From contig NZ_CP118108.1 in NCBI RefSeq assembly GCF_028747985.1, forward strand, positions 2,361,501-2,425,500: a stretch of DNA of 64,000 nucleotides, in the 5' to 3' direction. The DNA comes from Paenibacillus urinalis (lineage in GTDB: Bacteria; Bacillota; Bacilli; Paenibacillales; Paenibacillaceae). Below, one piece after another: positions 1 through 8,352 of this stretch (positions within the stretch are counted from its first letter, which is position 1; each line of letters opens with the position of its first letter). The notes beneath the pieces were generated by a model. That model saw only the letters and a list, made by a program, of their open reading frames with translations, ran no database searches and was not told the DNA's origin. The position numbers and the translations under genes were made by a program.

Positions 1-40
1 CTTCTCTTTCATATTGTACCCATGTCTCGTTTGAGCGCAA
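1..40 (-). CDS. possible start of a CDS running off the left edge
   Basis: On the minus strand an AAGGAG (positions 47-52) is followed by TTG TTG codons at 38-43, and the frame stays open for 13 codons to the window edge. It would read roughly MRSNETWVQYERE. It lies downstream of azlD on the same strand and could be the next gene. Only the ribosome binding site and a short open frame support it; no family can be assigned. Confidence 0.25.
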   Translation of the reverse strand, partial: MRSNETWVQYERE

Positions 41-55
41 CAAGTGCTCCTTGAA

Positions 56-75
56 GGACGCAATCGGAAGCGTCC
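56..75 (-). terminator. weak hairpin after azlD
   Basis: GGACGC and GCGTCC form a six-base-pair stem with an eight-base loop, 30 bases downstream of the azlD stop. There is no T-run on either side, so it may be a processing stem or chance rather than a true intrinsic terminator. Confidence 0.25.
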
Positions 76-104
76 GAAGAATAGATATACATGGGATGAA
101 TCGA

Positions 105-428
105 TTAGAAAAATAACCTTAGGACGGCCATGCTTACAACACCGACAATAACGGTTACAGACAAGCTTTTGGTCCATACCGCAACTACAAGCGTTGGAAC
201 AAGAGCAATGACGGTGCTCCAATCGATTGCAATCTGATCATTAGTCTCTGTTATCATGCTCTCAACAACGAGGGCAGACAAAATACAGATTGGAATATAC
301 GAGAGCCACTTCAGTACAACATCTGGCATACGGACACTTCGAACAAAAATGAAAGGTATGATCCGCGGAAGCAGTGTAACAAGTGCACATCCCACGAACA
401 GCCAAATCATCGTCATGCTAGTATTCAT
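105..428 (-). CDS. azlD: AzlD-type branched-chain amino acid exporter small subunit
   Basis: This 107-residue, very hydrophobic protein has the length and topology of AzlD: about four membrane segments, with the characteristic early motif LLPRIIPFIFV near residues 20-30. AzlD partners with AzlC in an inner-membrane exporter of branched-chain amino acids and analogues (known for the family). Its ATG overlaps the azlC stop by four bases (ATGA), so the two are translationally coupled. It is the last gene of the TrmB-azlC-azlD operon. The exact substrate cannot be read from the sequence. Confidence 0.9.
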   Translation of the reverse strand: MNTSMTMIWLFVGCALVTLLPRIIPFIFVRSVRMPDVVLKWLSYIPICILSALVVESMITETNDQIAIDWSTVIALVPTLVVAVWTKSLSVTVIVGVVSMAVLRLFF

Positions 429-1153
429 CGCTCAGTCACCACCCCGATCGTTGCTACAAGGATGGTGGAGAGTAATACGGCCACATGGGACGGTACGAGA
501 TAAGAGAGCAGGATCATGCTGATGACCATATATAGAACGAGGGATAGGCGATGCTTCAGCTTGGATCTCTCGGTACTATGGAGCTGAAGGACGAGCAGAG
601 CGGCAAACATGGCAACAAGAGCGAAGTCGAGTCCTAGAGCTTCCGGATTTGCGATCCACTGTCCTGATATTCCCCCGAGGGTACACGCTGCAATCCAGCA
701 TAAATAAGCCGTCAGATTAAGTCCATTCATCCACTTTCCTGATAGAGAGCCCTGTTCTGCAATACGATTTGCTGCTACCCCGAACGTTTCGTCGGTAAGG
801 AGTGCACCGAAGCCGATATTTTTGGAGATCGAATATCTCGTCAGATAGGGAGCGATCGTCAGGCTAAGCAGAAAATGTCTTAGATTTACAATGAAAGTAG
901 TTAAAATAATGGCTGAAGCCGGCGTGTTTACAACGAGCAGTGCACAAATAATGAACTGAGCAGAGCCGGCATAGACAAGAATGGACATAAGAGCAATCTC
1001 GAGTATACTAAGCCCCGATGATACGCCTACAATTCCGAAGGCAAAGCCAATACTCATATAACCCAGCAGGGTGGGAACACAATCTTTGACGCCTTGCAGA
1101 AATGAATTCTGATCTTTAGGCATGGGGATATTGCTTCCAGCTTGAATGCTCAT
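425..1153 (-). CDS. azlC: AzlC-type branched-chain amino acid permease
   Basis: A 242-residue membrane protein with the AzlC signature region (GVKDCVPTLLGYMSIGFAFG near residues 18-37) and the VYAGSAQFI motif. It forms the large subunit of the AzlCD exporter. I start it at ATG 1153, which follows a GGAGGG ten bases upstream and shares an ATGA overlap with the stop of the regulator gene before it; an upstream in-frame ATG would lie deep inside that gene. azlD follows with another ATGA overlap. In Bacillus subtilis azlCD is controlled by the Lrp-type AzlB; here the upstream regulator is of the TrmB type instead. Confidence 0.9.
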   Translation of the reverse strand: MSIQAGSNIPMPKDQNSFLQGVKDCVPTLLGYMSIGFAFGIVGVSSGLSILEIALMSILVYAGSAQFIICALLVVNTPASAIILTTFIVNLRHFLLSLTIAPYLTRYSISKNIGFGALLTDETFGVAANRIAEQGSLSGKWMNGLNLTAYLCWIAACTLGGISGQWIANPEALGLDFALVAMFAALLVLQLHSTERSKLKHRLSLVLYMVISMILLSYLVPSHVAVLLSTILVATIGVVTER

Positions 1154-1986
1154 TTCTCCAAACCCTCCGTTTGATTCCCTGCCCATTTGCCCGTTACAAC
1201 ATGATACAGATCCTTGTGTCCTCTCCATAATGCTTCTGCCTTATCGGAACCGACTTCCTTAACAAGCTCGGAGAACATAATATCGTGGCGGATGTATTCC
1301 ATGGCAACCAGGACGAGAGCAGGATCTTCTGTCTTGATAGCCCACGCGGTTGACCCCGGTGAGAAATTAGCGATCAGCACTTCCTTATTATCTCTGGCAA
1401 TTATCGTTAGTCTGCCGCCCATGCGTTCTTCTGCCACCTGAGGAGACATGTAATTGTGATGGGTTGTAAACCCGAGCTTCATCTGATCGGGACCAAATAC
1501 GATGGCGTAAACAGGGAGCTTCTGCTCTTGCCTGATCATTGCTTCATCCTGTATATATGAAAATTCGTTCTCCCATATGGAGAACCACAGTTCTTCTTCA
1601 GCCTGCTTGATCATCGAGTTCATCTCGGCAATGACATGTGCATCACTGTGAATACGATGAATGACATCTACCTCTCGTTCTCCTTCCAGAGCGGTGAGCT
1701 TCGTTTCGAGATACCGAAAGGATTGCTCAAATTCACTGCGAGTCCGATGGATGAGTTCTCTCGCTGGCAGCGGAGCATAGGTTACTGGATCACTGGGTAC
1801 CGTGTGAACAGCTCCTTTATCCAGCAGCTTTCCAAGCACTTCATAAATCATTGATCTCGGTACACCGGTACGTTTACTGATTTCGTAGCCTGTAATAGGT
1901 GAATGCTTCAATAGACCGATATATGCCTTGCATTCATAGGCGGAGTAGCCCAATTTTTGAAGGGATCGATAGATTTCTTCGTCCAT
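1150..1986 (-). CDS. TrmB-family transcriptional regulator of the azl operon
   Basis: The first 70 residues form a winged helix-turn-helix of the TrmB family (LQKLGYSAYECKAYIGLL, then ISKRTGVPRSMIYEVLGKL as the recognition region). A coiled-coil stretch follows, then a C-terminal effector domain of about 170 residues. TrmB proteins usually bind small molecules there. I place the start at ATG 1986, preceded by GGAG; longer in-frame starts extend across the promoter. It is first in the operon with azlC and azlD, so it probably controls export and its own expression through the palindrome over the promoter. The ligand is unknown; a branched-chain amino acid is only a guess from context. Confidence 0.85.
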   Translation of the reverse strand: MDEEIYRSLQKLGYSAYECKAYIGLLKHSPITGYEISKRTGVPRSMIYEVLGKLLDKGAVHTVPSDPVTYAPLPARELIHRTRSEFEQSFRYLETKLTALEGEREVDVIHRIHSDAHVIAEMNSMIKQAEEELWFSIWENEFSYIQDEAMIRQEQKLPVYAIVFGPDQMKLGFTTHHNYMSPQVAEERMGGRLTIIARDNKEVLIANFSPGSTAWAIKTEDPALVLVAMEYIRHDIMFSELVKEVGSDKAEALWRGHKDLYHVVTGKWAGNQTEGLEK

Positions 1987-2019
1987 AAGGTCAGTTGTCT
2001 CCTTTGATGTGATAGTAGT

Positions 2020-2036
2020 TAGTGTACCAATCACTA
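2020..2036. promoter_or_regulatory. palindromic operator over the azl promoter -10
   Basis: TAGTG and CACTA form perfect inverted arms separated by seven bases. The right arm overlaps the minus-strand -10 box at 2033-2038, an ideal position for repression. The TrmB-type regulator transcribed from this promoter is the obvious candidate binder (inference). Confidence 0.5.
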
Positions 2037-2061
2037 TAGGTAAGGTATGGAGTAATGTCAA
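2033..2061 (-). promoter_or_regulatory. SigmaA-type promoter of the TrmB-azlCD operon
   Basis: On the minus strand TTGACA (2061-2056) is followed by a 17-base spacer and TATAGT (2038-2033). This is a near-consensus housekeeping promoter, 47 bases upstream of the regulator start. Confidence 0.75.
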
Positions 2062-2100
2062 TATATTTTCAGATTCTTCTCTGCTGCACTTGAAATGGGT

Positions 2101-2130
2101 TTGAAGTGACTCTGTTGTAGAGTCTATAAT
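2101..2130 (+). promoter_or_regulatory. promoter with internal operator upstream of the PPOX-fold gene
   Basis: TTGAAG (2101-2106) and TATAAT (2125-2130) are 18 bases apart. The spacer holds a perfect inverted repeat, GACTCT-GTTGT-AGAGTC (2108-2124), filling the region RNA polymerase must span, which suggests a repressor site. The binder is not identified. Confidence 0.6.
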
Positions 2131-2177
2131 AAAAGGAAACAAAAACATTACATACCGAGGAAGCGAAAGGGGACGTT

Positions 2178-2768
2178 ATGAACAACGAGCCGATATGGAC
2201 GAAGGATCAAATTACCTCTGCTGAACAGCTGAGAGAGAACATAGATCAGCCACATGAAGCGATTGTGAAGAAGTCGATCAGTGTAATTGATGAGACCATT
2301 CGGGATTATGTGTCCAAATCCTCGATCTTTTTTCTGGCTACCTCCAGCTTGGAGCGCAAGACAGACGTCTCCCCGCGTGGAGACGAGCCAGGATTTGTGA
2401 AGATATTGGACGAGAAGCATCTGGCCTTCCCAGATCGCCCGGGTAATCGCAGAGCGGATTCGCTTCAAAACATCATTGAGAATCCACAGGTTGGCATGAT
2501 TGTCGTCATTCCTGGCTCCAACGATGTCCTTCGAATTAACGGACGAGCGGTCATTACGAGAAATGAGGACTTTATTACATCTCAAGGCTGGGACGGCAAA
2601 ACGACGGGGCTTGCCGTTGTTGTCGAGGTTGAAGAATGCTTCGTGCATTGTCCGCGGGCTTTTAAACAGGCAGGTCTCTGGAGCCAGGATCAATGGATTC
2701 CCAAGGAAGAGCACCCGAATACGAGCGAGATGTTCAAGGCGCATCTGGCGATCAACGGCTGGAAATAA
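2178..2768 (+). CDS. pyridoxamine 5'-phosphate oxidase-fold flavin-binding protein
   Basis: A 196-residue single-domain protein of the split-barrel FMN-binding superfamily (the group annotated as PPOX class, DR2398-like). Recognisable stretches are TSSLERKTDVSPRGDEPGFV, the FMN-phosphate region FPDRPGNRRADSLQNI and LRINGRAVIT. Members are FMN-dependent oxidoreductases of mostly unknown substrate; this is not PdxH itself. AAAGGGG precedes the ATG. It is divergent from the TrmB-azl operon and has its own promoter with an embedded palindrome, so its expression is probably regulated. Confidence 0.8.
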   Translation: MNNEPIWTKDQITSAEQLRENIDQPHEAIVKKSISVIDETIRDYVSKSSIFFLATSSLERKTDVSPRGDEPGFVKILDEKHLAFPDRPGNRRADSLQNIIENPQVGMIVVIPGSNDVLRINGRAVITRNEDFITSQGWDGKTTGLAVVVEVEECFVHCPRAFKQAGLWSQDQWIPKEEHPNTSEMFKAHLAINGWK

Positions 2769-2843
2769 GGGAGCGGAAAAAGCTATAATGGAGTAGACTG
2801 TCGCTTACATAAAATTTAGATACAGATAAAGGAGTGGAGCTGC

Positions 2844-3560
2844 ATGCAGGATCTAAGAGGTAAAACTGCGCTCATTACGGGAGCCGGAAGAGGAATTGGC
2901 CGCACAACCGCCATTTATTTTGCCAAGGAAGGTATTCATGTTGGACTGATTGGAAGAAGTATTGAGAACCTTGAGAAGGTAGCTGCTGAGCTGACTGAAT
3001 ATGGAGTTCGAGTATCACTAGCAAGCGCCGATGTGGCTGATCTTGCATCTGTGAATCAAGCGGTGGAACACATTACGAATGAACTGGGACCCATTGATAT
3101 TCTGATCAACAACGCCGGTATCGGCAAATTTGGCGGGTTCCTTGCGCTTGAGCCAGAAGAGTGGGAGCAAATTATTAAAGTGAACGTCCTGGGCGTTTAT
3201 TATGTAACCAGAGCGGTATTACCGCAAATGATTGAGCGCAACAGTGGTGACATCATCAATATATCCTCTACCGCAGGACAGAAGGGCTCTCCAGTATCCA
3301 GCGCTTACAGTGCATCGAAGGCAGCAGTACTGGCGATGACAGAATCTCTGATGCTCGAAGCGAGAAAACACAATATTCGTGTGAGCGCCCTTACTCCGAG
3401 CACAGTTGCAACCGATATGGCGGTAGAACTGAACCTGACAGATGGCAACCCGGAGAAAGTAATGCAGCCAGAAGATCTTGCTGAATATATGCTGGCACAG
3501 CTGAAGCTGAATTCACGCATCTTCATTAAATCAGCCGGCATGTGGTCAACTAACCCATAA
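2844..3560 (+). CDS. SDR family 3-ketoacyl-ACP reductase-like oxidoreductase
   Basis: A 238-residue short-chain dehydrogenase. It shows the Rossmann motif TGAGRGIG at residues 12-19, the NNAG motif, the catalytic serine in ISSTAG, and YSASK with Tyr155 and Lys159. The arginine after the glycine motif and sequence similarity to FabG-like 3-ketoacyl reductases suggest NADP(H) use. It stands alone, not in a fatty-acid synthesis operon, so a general carbonyl reductase role is as likely. AAGGAG lies 12 bases before the ATG and a terminator follows. Confidence 0.85.
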   Translation: MQDLRGKTALITGAGRGIGRTTAIYFAKEGIHVGLIGRSIENLEKVAAELTEYGVRVSLASADVADLASVNQAVEHITNELGPIDILINNAGIGKFGGFLALEPEEWEQIIKVNVLGVYYVTRAVLPQMIERNSGDIINISSTAGQKGSPVSSAYSASKAAVLAMTESLMLEARKHNIRVSALTPSTVATDMAVELNLTDGNPEKVMQPEDLAEYMLAQLKLNSRIFIKSAGMWSTNP

Positions 3561-3608
3561 GGTTGGTATAGAGGAGCTGTGTTATTAATCACATACTAAC
3601 GATAAGAG

Positions 3609-3642
3609 AAACCATTCGCAATCAATTGCGGATGGTTTTTTT
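3609..3642 (+). terminator. intrinsic terminator after the SDR gene
   Basis: AAACCAT and ATGGTTT close a stem with an inner GCAA/TTGC pairing, followed directly by seven T residues. Confidence 0.85.
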
Positions 3643-3725
3643 ATGATGAAAAAAATAATTCCTAAGCTCCCTTCGACGGAGTACAATATATGGATAGGTA
3701 ACTCTCTGACCGAAGGAGGGGCTGA

Positions 3726-5552
3726 GTGATCATGCTGTATGAGCAATATCTAACGCTAAATCAGAAGCTTCATAACAAGGGAGCAGGCGATATCCCGATT
3801 GAGGTTACGGTTGAGCGAATCGCTGAGATTCTGTTCTGTACAACGAGAAATGCGAAATTGGTTATACGAAAAATGACTGAACAAGGCTGGATCAGCTTCG
3901 TATCAGGCAGAGGCAGGGGAAATCGTTCAAGGCTTACATTCCTTGTGGATCGGGAAGAAATACTGCTCACGATGGCTAAAGATCTTGCGGAGAGAGGACA
4001 ATTTAAACCCGCCTTCGAGCTGCTCCATGCTCATGGTGAAGGGAATTCAATAGATCAGTTTTCTGTTTGGCTGGACGGGTATTTTGGACTTGAAAAAGAA
4101 CACAAAACGGGCAGTGAAACCAAGGATGTACTAAGAATCCCGATCTATCGTCCCATCCATACCATGGACCCTGCCGATTGCTTCTGCAGCCTGTCCGCAC
4201 ATATGATACAACAGCTCTTTGACCGGCTTGTGATCTATGATATCAATACAAAGCGGTTTATTCCGGCACTGGCGCACCACTGGGAATCCAATGAAGATGC
4301 TACGGAGTGGACGTTCCATCTTAGAAAGGGTGTCTTGTTTCATAATGGAGCAAAGTTAACCTCTGAAGATGTCCGCTTTACGATGGAGCGGCTTGCCTCA
4401 GATCGAAGAAACAGCTGGATTCTCCGGTCTCTGAAGCAGATCGAGGCACCTTCATCGCATACCTTTCGCTTCGTATTTTATCGTCCGAACTGGATTTTTC
4501 TCCGATTTGTGACAGCGGTATCCATGTCGATTCTGCCAAAGGACTATGCAGGACTCCCTGAAGAAAAGTATTGGGAGCATCCGGTTGGAACAGGACCGTT
4601 TCAATTTGCAGAATGGACGGAATGCTGCTTCACGATGAACGCTTATCCTTATTACTATCAAGGTCGGCCATACTTGGACAGCGTCATCGTGGCTACGTTG
4701 CCGGAGGAGGCGGGATTGATCGGAGGCTCGTCCAGAAAATGGAGCTGTCTGAACCGTGTGACTGCTGAGAATGAGATGGACACTGGTGCTGCTGAGGATA
4801 CTTCAAATTCGCAGGACACGAAGCCGTTTGATCAGATTGCTTCCGAGCATTACTGTACCGGACTTCTTACCTGGAATATGACAAAAGAGGGGAGTCAGCA
4901 GAACGCTAAGTTTCGTCAAGCGGTTAACCTGTATTTGGACAGAGTAAGAATGATAGAGGATTTAGGAGAACATCGGTCCCATCCCGCACATTCCTTTCTT
5001 GCGGACAACCGTTATGCAAGGCAAGCTCATGTTGTGGATGAACTGCATGCCAGACAGTTATTGAAGGAATCGGGTTACGACGGATCAACGGTCGTGATTG
5101 GCAGCTATGGACTGCATTTGCGTGACGCAGAATGGGTGAAATCCAGACTTGCTGATCTAAATATTAAGGTGATTGTCGTTGCCAGGGATATGACAAATAT
5201 TCTTGCTGATCATTTAGTAGAAGAACTGGACTGTATCATTCATTCCGTCGTGTTTCCGGGTGAAGAGGTGTGCTTGATTGAGAATTATGAGCAGCACGGC
5301 AGCTATGTAAAAGAATTACTGGACCCCGGTATTACGGATTGGCTACATGAGCGAATCGATCATGCGCTGGCTTGCAGATGGGCCGATGAACGAATGGCCA
5401 TACTCGAAGAGATTGAGGAATATTTGAGAAGAGAAGCTCAAGTTCTGTTTCTTAATCATTCCAGCTTCCAAATCCAATCCGATGCCTCCTTTAAAGGCGT
5501 AGCTATTAATTCACTCGGATGGATTGATTTTAAAGAAATATGGAAATCTTGA
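3726..5552 (+). CDS. SgrR-family transcriptional regulator
   Basis: A 608-residue protein with an N-terminal winged-helix of the SgrR_N type (residues 1-110, including ITERIAEILFCTTRNAKLVI-like spacing) fused to a solute-binding-protein family 5 domain (about residues 130-600; WTFHLRKGVLFHNGAKLTSEDV is typical). Such proteins are cytoplasmic: a periplasmic-binding fold senses a sugar phosphate or peptide and controls DNA binding. There is no signal peptide, consistent with that. GTG 3726 or ATG 3732 may be the start; GGAGG sits at 3716-3720. No transporter target gene is adjacent. Effector unknown. Confidence 0.8.
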   Translation: MIMLYEQYLTLNQKLHNKGAGDIPIEVTVERIAEILFCTTRNAKLVIRKMTEQGWISFVSGRGRGNRSRLTFLVDREEILLTMAKDLAERGQFKPAFELLHAHGEGNSIDQFSVWLDGYFGLEKEHKTGSETKDVLRIPIYRPIHTMDPADCFCSLSAHMIQQLFDRLVIYDINTKRFIPALAHHWESNEDATEWTFHLRKGVLFHNGAKLTSEDVRFTMERLASDRRNSWILRSLKQIEAPSSHTFRFVFYRPNWIFLRFVTAVSMSILPKDYAGLPEEKYWEHPVGTGPFQFAEWTECCFTMNAYPYYYQGRPYLDSVIVATLPEEAGLIGGSSRKWSCLNRVTAENEMDTGAAEDTSNSQDTKPFDQIASEHYCTGLLTWNMTKEGSQQNAKFRQAVNLYLDRVRMIEDLGEHRSHPAHSFLADNRYARQAHVVDELHARQLLKESGYDGSTVVIGSYGLHLRDAEWVKSRLADLNIKVIVVARDMTNILADHLVEELDCIIHSVVFPGEEVCLIENYEQHGSYVKELLDPGITDWLHERIDHALACRWADERMAILEEIEEYLRREAQVLFLNHSSFQIQSDASFKGVAINSLGWIDFKEIWKS

Positions 5553-5557
5553 CCAAG

Positions 5558-5596
5558 AAAAAGAGCAGGCTGCATTATAGCAGACCTGCTCTTTTT
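5558..5596. terminator. bidirectional intrinsic terminator
   Basis: AAAAAGAGCAGG pairs with CCTGCTCTTTTT, with an inner CTGC/GCAG stem. It has T-runs on both strands and lies between the convergent SgrR-like gene and the small minus-strand gene. Confidence 0.9.
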
Positions 5597-5639
5597 GAGT
5601 CGATTACATACAATCGTTCATTATTCAAGCGGATGATGG

Positions 5640-5828
5640 TTATCGTGATCGGCGCTTCCGAAAGAAACCATATAACAGACTCCGATTAAAAAATCGGAAT
5701 TGTGCATTATGAAGCATTCTTCTCTTTGCTCTGCTGCTTGAATAAGCTCTTAGAATCCCTAGTCGATCCTCATGTTCCCAAATCTGCTGCTGATATTCGT
5801 GCAGCTTGTGTTGTGTGTAATCATTCAT
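5640..5828 (-). CDS. small basic hypothetical protein
   Basis: A 62-residue protein with no recognised family. The N-terminal half is predicted helical and charged (HKLHEYQQQIWEHEDRL); the C-terminal half is strongly basic, ending in FRKRRSR. A perfect GGAGG lies nine bases upstream of the ATG, the frame ends at a shared terminator, and it does not overlap another gene, which together make it likely real. It could be a nucleic-acid-associated or spore small protein, but nothing proves this. Confidence 0.6.
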   Translation of the reverse strand: MNDYTQHKLHEYQQQIWEHEDRLGILRAYSSSRAKRRMLHNAQFRFFNRSLLYGFFRKRRSR

Positions 5829-6031
5829 AATAAAGACCTCCTTCTTGATGTCTTTATTATGAGGCTGTGCTTCGCTGCTAAAAAGTGTAAACCTTACAGC
5901 AAAGACTTCACCTTTTAACCGTTCAGCTTATAGGCTACATTCTTGAATTAAGAAATAAATCACGTTAATGATTCATATGCTGAACTAGATGGGGCGCAAA
6001 GAGCATTTGAAGGGAGGAGAGAACTCCTATT

Positions 6032-6673
6032 GTGCTAATAATTCTGTTCCTGTTTGCTATAGGTTCGGCGATTGCCAGTGTAGATACAACCTGTGGACTT
6101 AACGTACTTGGGAGTCTTGAGCATACGAAGGGGAGCAAAATGAAGTATGCATTCATTTACATTATCTCTTGCATGGCAGGCGGGACGGCGACCGGACTAA
6201 TCATCAGCGGCCTGAATGCAGTCATTGGCTTGACGACGCTCTCTGCTTATTCCGAGCCTATTCTAATCACATGGTTTGTTATTGTACTGCTGCTCGAGAT
6301 GTTCAACAAGTCGGCAATTCTGCCCTCGGGTAATTTTATCGTGCCTTCATCGTGGATCAGCAAAGCGGATTACCGCACCGCGGCCTTGTGGGGGAACATA
6401 TTAGGACTTGGCTTCATCACATTACAGGCAGGCGTATTATTTCATACTTATGTCTTTGTCTCATTATTCACAACACCTTGGTGGGCAAGTGTTGCAGCGG
6501 GATGCGCTTTTGGATGTATCAGAGGGATCGTATATAGTATCCCGGTGGTCCGATCTATGGTGTATCGATTACTTGAAAAAAGAGCGGGACATTATACATT
6601 CCTCACCGCTACAAGGCTGACGTTGTCTTACTTGTTAATCTTAGGCTCCATAGCGGCACTGTTAATTTCTTAA
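6032..6673 (+). CDS. integral membrane protein, first gene of the mau-like cluster
   Basis: A 213-residue protein with about six membrane-spanning segments that I do not recognise with certainty. It has cysteines at the membrane border (DTTCGLN near residue 21, IISCMAGG, GCAFGCIRG). It is followed after 36 bases by MauE-like, MauD-like and MauA-like genes. In classical mau clusters the membrane protein MauF sits nearby, so an analogous maturation or electron-transfer role is possible, but that is inference from position. The start GTG 6032 follows GGAGGAG by 12 bases, slightly long. Confidence 0.65.
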   Translation: MLIILFLFAIGSAIASVDTTCGLNVLGSLEHTKGSKMKYAFIYIISCMAGGTATGLIISGLNAVIGLTTLSAYSEPILITWFVIVLLLEMFNKSAILPSGNFIVPSSWISKADYRTAALWGNILGLGFITLQAGVLFHTYVFVSLFTTPWWASVAAGCAFGCIRGIVYSIPVVRSMVYRLLEKRAGHYTFLTATRLTLSYLLILGSIAALLIS

Positions 6674-6709
6674 CGTTATAAAGCCAATGTGGAATGGGGT
6701 GATAGCGAT

Positions 6710-7252
6710 ATGTACGAATTTCTTACTGTCCTTATGACCTTTCCATTACTCATGTCGTCAGCAAGCTTCTTTTGGGGAAAAGCACTAGGCGATCCGAGTA
6801 ATTTTCCAGCTCATCCATTCCTCTATAACTTACTTATCAGTGTGCAAATATTGGCTGCACTTATCGTCTTCATTTACCAAGCCCCCCTCAGCTTCATCCT
6901 TCTTTCATTGGTGTATCTGTCCCAAGCTGTAGGGGTTCTGATCATCATGCGTAATAAAGGCAAGGTAGAATGTGGCTGCCTGGGTCCACAGGTGAACTCC
7001 AGGTTGAGCTATAAGCTTGTTCTACTGAATCTGTCGTTTGTCTGTGCTGGCATTATAATCTGTTATTTGACTTATCCGATCTACGATCCCGTTATTATGC
7101 TAGAAGGTGCATTTATCTATCTGATTGTTATGCTGCTCGCTCTATTCATTGCTGTAGGCGTTCCTGATGCACTATATGCCACTACAGCTTACCGTTCTGC
7201 TGCCCGTCTTAACCGGCAAGTCGTCGTTAAGCAGAGAGGAGGCGGAAATTGA
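6710..7252 (+). CDS. MauE/DoxX-like redox-associated membrane protein
   Basis: A 180-residue protein with four to five membrane segments and a short cysteine motif, VECGCLGP, with Cys88 and Cys90, matching the CGC-G loop of MauE. MauE is needed, with MauD, to form disulfides in the methylamine dehydrogenase light chain (known from Paracoccus and Methylobacterium). I chose ATG 6710, six bases after GGGGTGAT, over the GTG at 6689, which lacks a binding site. Its stop overlaps the next gene's TTG start (TTGA), so it is coupled to the MauD-like protein. Confidence 0.75.
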   Translation: MYEFLTVLMTFPLLMSSASFFWGKALGDPSNFPAHPFLYNLLISVQILAALIVFIYQAPLSFILLSLVYLSQAVGVLIIMRNKGKVECGCLGPQVNSRLSYKLVLLNLSFVCAGIIICYLTYPIYDPVIMLEGAFIYLIVMLLALFIAVGVPDALYATTAYRSAARLNRQVVVKQRGGGN

Positions 7253-7788
7253 GTACTTTATTTTGGCTGTCGTACATCATGCTCTGGCTGCTCGTCATTC
7301 CGCTCGTCATTCTGAATTTGGTGCTGTTCAGGCAGCTTGGAATTATGATTATGGGAACGGCCCGAGGAGTGAATCAGTCTGGAATTCCAATTGGACATAA
7401 GATCCCTCAAGTTGCAGCCTTCCGTTTAAAAGGAGAGGAATGGTCAACGGTCGAGTTGCTCGGTTCCCCATCCTTAATGCTGTTTGGTTCTCCCACCTGC
7501 AAAGAATGCGCAGAGATTATGCCTGATTTTAAACGTATTGCGGAAATAAATGAGGTGAAGCCCATTCTCTTGTTGTTTTCAACGGCTGAGTTTGCCGCTG
7601 AGTATGTAAGAAAGATTAATTATACAGATGAAGTGATGCTGGTAAATCCGGATTTGGCAAATCAGCTGGATGTTCAGGTCACACCGTTCGCCTATGCGAT
7701 CGACAGAAACGGCATCATCAAGCATAAAGGCCTGGTTAACAGCAGAGACCAGCTGGAGGAGTATGTTAAGGCTTCAAGAGCTTCATGA
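7249..7788 (+). CDS. MauD-like membrane-anchored thioredoxin-fold protein
   Basis: A 179-residue protein with one N-terminal membrane anchor (residues 5-27) and a redoxin domain outside the membrane. The active site is PTCKEC with Cys84 and Cys87, and the cis-proline region VTPFAY follows. MauD of methylamine dehydrogenase clusters has this same layout and helps disulfide formation or isomerisation in the cysteine-rich light chain. Start TTG 7249, with GAGGAGG nine bases before. Together with the MauE-like and MauA-like proteins on either side the role is probably oxidative folding of the MauA-like product. Confidence 0.75.
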   Translation: MSTLFWLSYIMLWLLVIPLVILNLVLFRQLGIMIMGTARGVNQSGIPIGHKIPQVAAFRLKGEEWSTVELLGSPSLMLFGSPTCKECAEIMPDFKRIAEINEVKPILLLFSTAEFAAEYVRKINYTDEVMLVNPDLANQLDVQVTPFAYAIDRNGIIKHKGLVNSRDQLEEYVKASRAS

Positions 7789-7798
7789 GAGGTGAAGT

Positions 7799-8275
7799 AT
7801 GTGGCGTAATCCAAAAAATAAAGACGAACAGATTCAGGACTACATCAGCAGACAAGTCAGAGCATGGAATCATGCTCATGGGCTGAAAAAAGTGATGAAC
7901 AAAGCTGCTGGGGCGATTGCCGCAGCATTAGCCAGGCTGTTCATTCGGGATCGGGGTACAGCCCAGATTTCTTATCTGTCGGGAGGTTGTTTCCCTCCAC
8001 ATGGTCAGCTGTGTCGTGATTGTGGTTCTGACGGTGCCTGTCCTTCCACCTATGTGACTTGCACAACATATAATGCACTCATGGGCTGCAGGGGCTTGTG
8101 TCCGCATCCTTCGGGATGGTGGTACACCAGTGACCCTGTAGGGTTCAGGAGTAAATGCACCGATTGTGTGTCTCAGCATGTTAAGCCCTATACGCCAGGA
8201 AATTGGTGTTATCAAGGTGCCCGGATTAACGGTGAATATGTGATTTGTGGATGTCAATCGACCTTATTATACTGA
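7799..8275 (+). CDS. methylamine dehydrogenase light chain-like cysteine-rich protein
   Basis: A 158-residue protein. Residues 1-60 are a basic, weakly hydrophobic leader (AGAIAAALARLF at 37-48). Residues 64-152 hold twelve cysteines (64, 72, 75, 81, 88, 97, 101, 120, 123, 137, 150, 152), the number known to form six disulfides in MauA. Trp136-Cys137 (NWCYQGA...Y..C) corresponds to the Trp-Cys pair at one TTQ position; Trp107-Trp108 could supply the other. The domain is shorter than MauA and the leader lacks the RR pair of Tat signals (KK instead). No heavy chain, amicyanin or MauG is nearby, so methylamine oxidation is not established. Possible alternatives are a different quinoprotein or a disulfide-rich extracellular protein. 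Confidence 0.7.
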   Translation: MWRNPKNKDEQIQDYISRQVRAWNHAHGLKKVMNKAAGAIAAALARLFIRDRGTAQISYLSGGCFPPHGQLCRDCGSDGACPSTYVTCTTYNALMGCRGLCPHPSGWWYTSDPVGFRSKCTDCVSQHVKPYTPGNWCYQGARINGEYVICGCQSTLLY

Positions 8276-8352
8276 CATCTTCGGGTGATCAAACACTTAA
8301 ATATGGGCGTTTGCATATACTGTCTATCAAGATGAGAATAGGGAGGAACGTC

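Noticed and set aside
2148..2744. 198-codon minus-strand frame opposite the flavin-fold gene
   Set aside because: Mirror of a well-supported plus-strand gene; no ribosome site and no family features.
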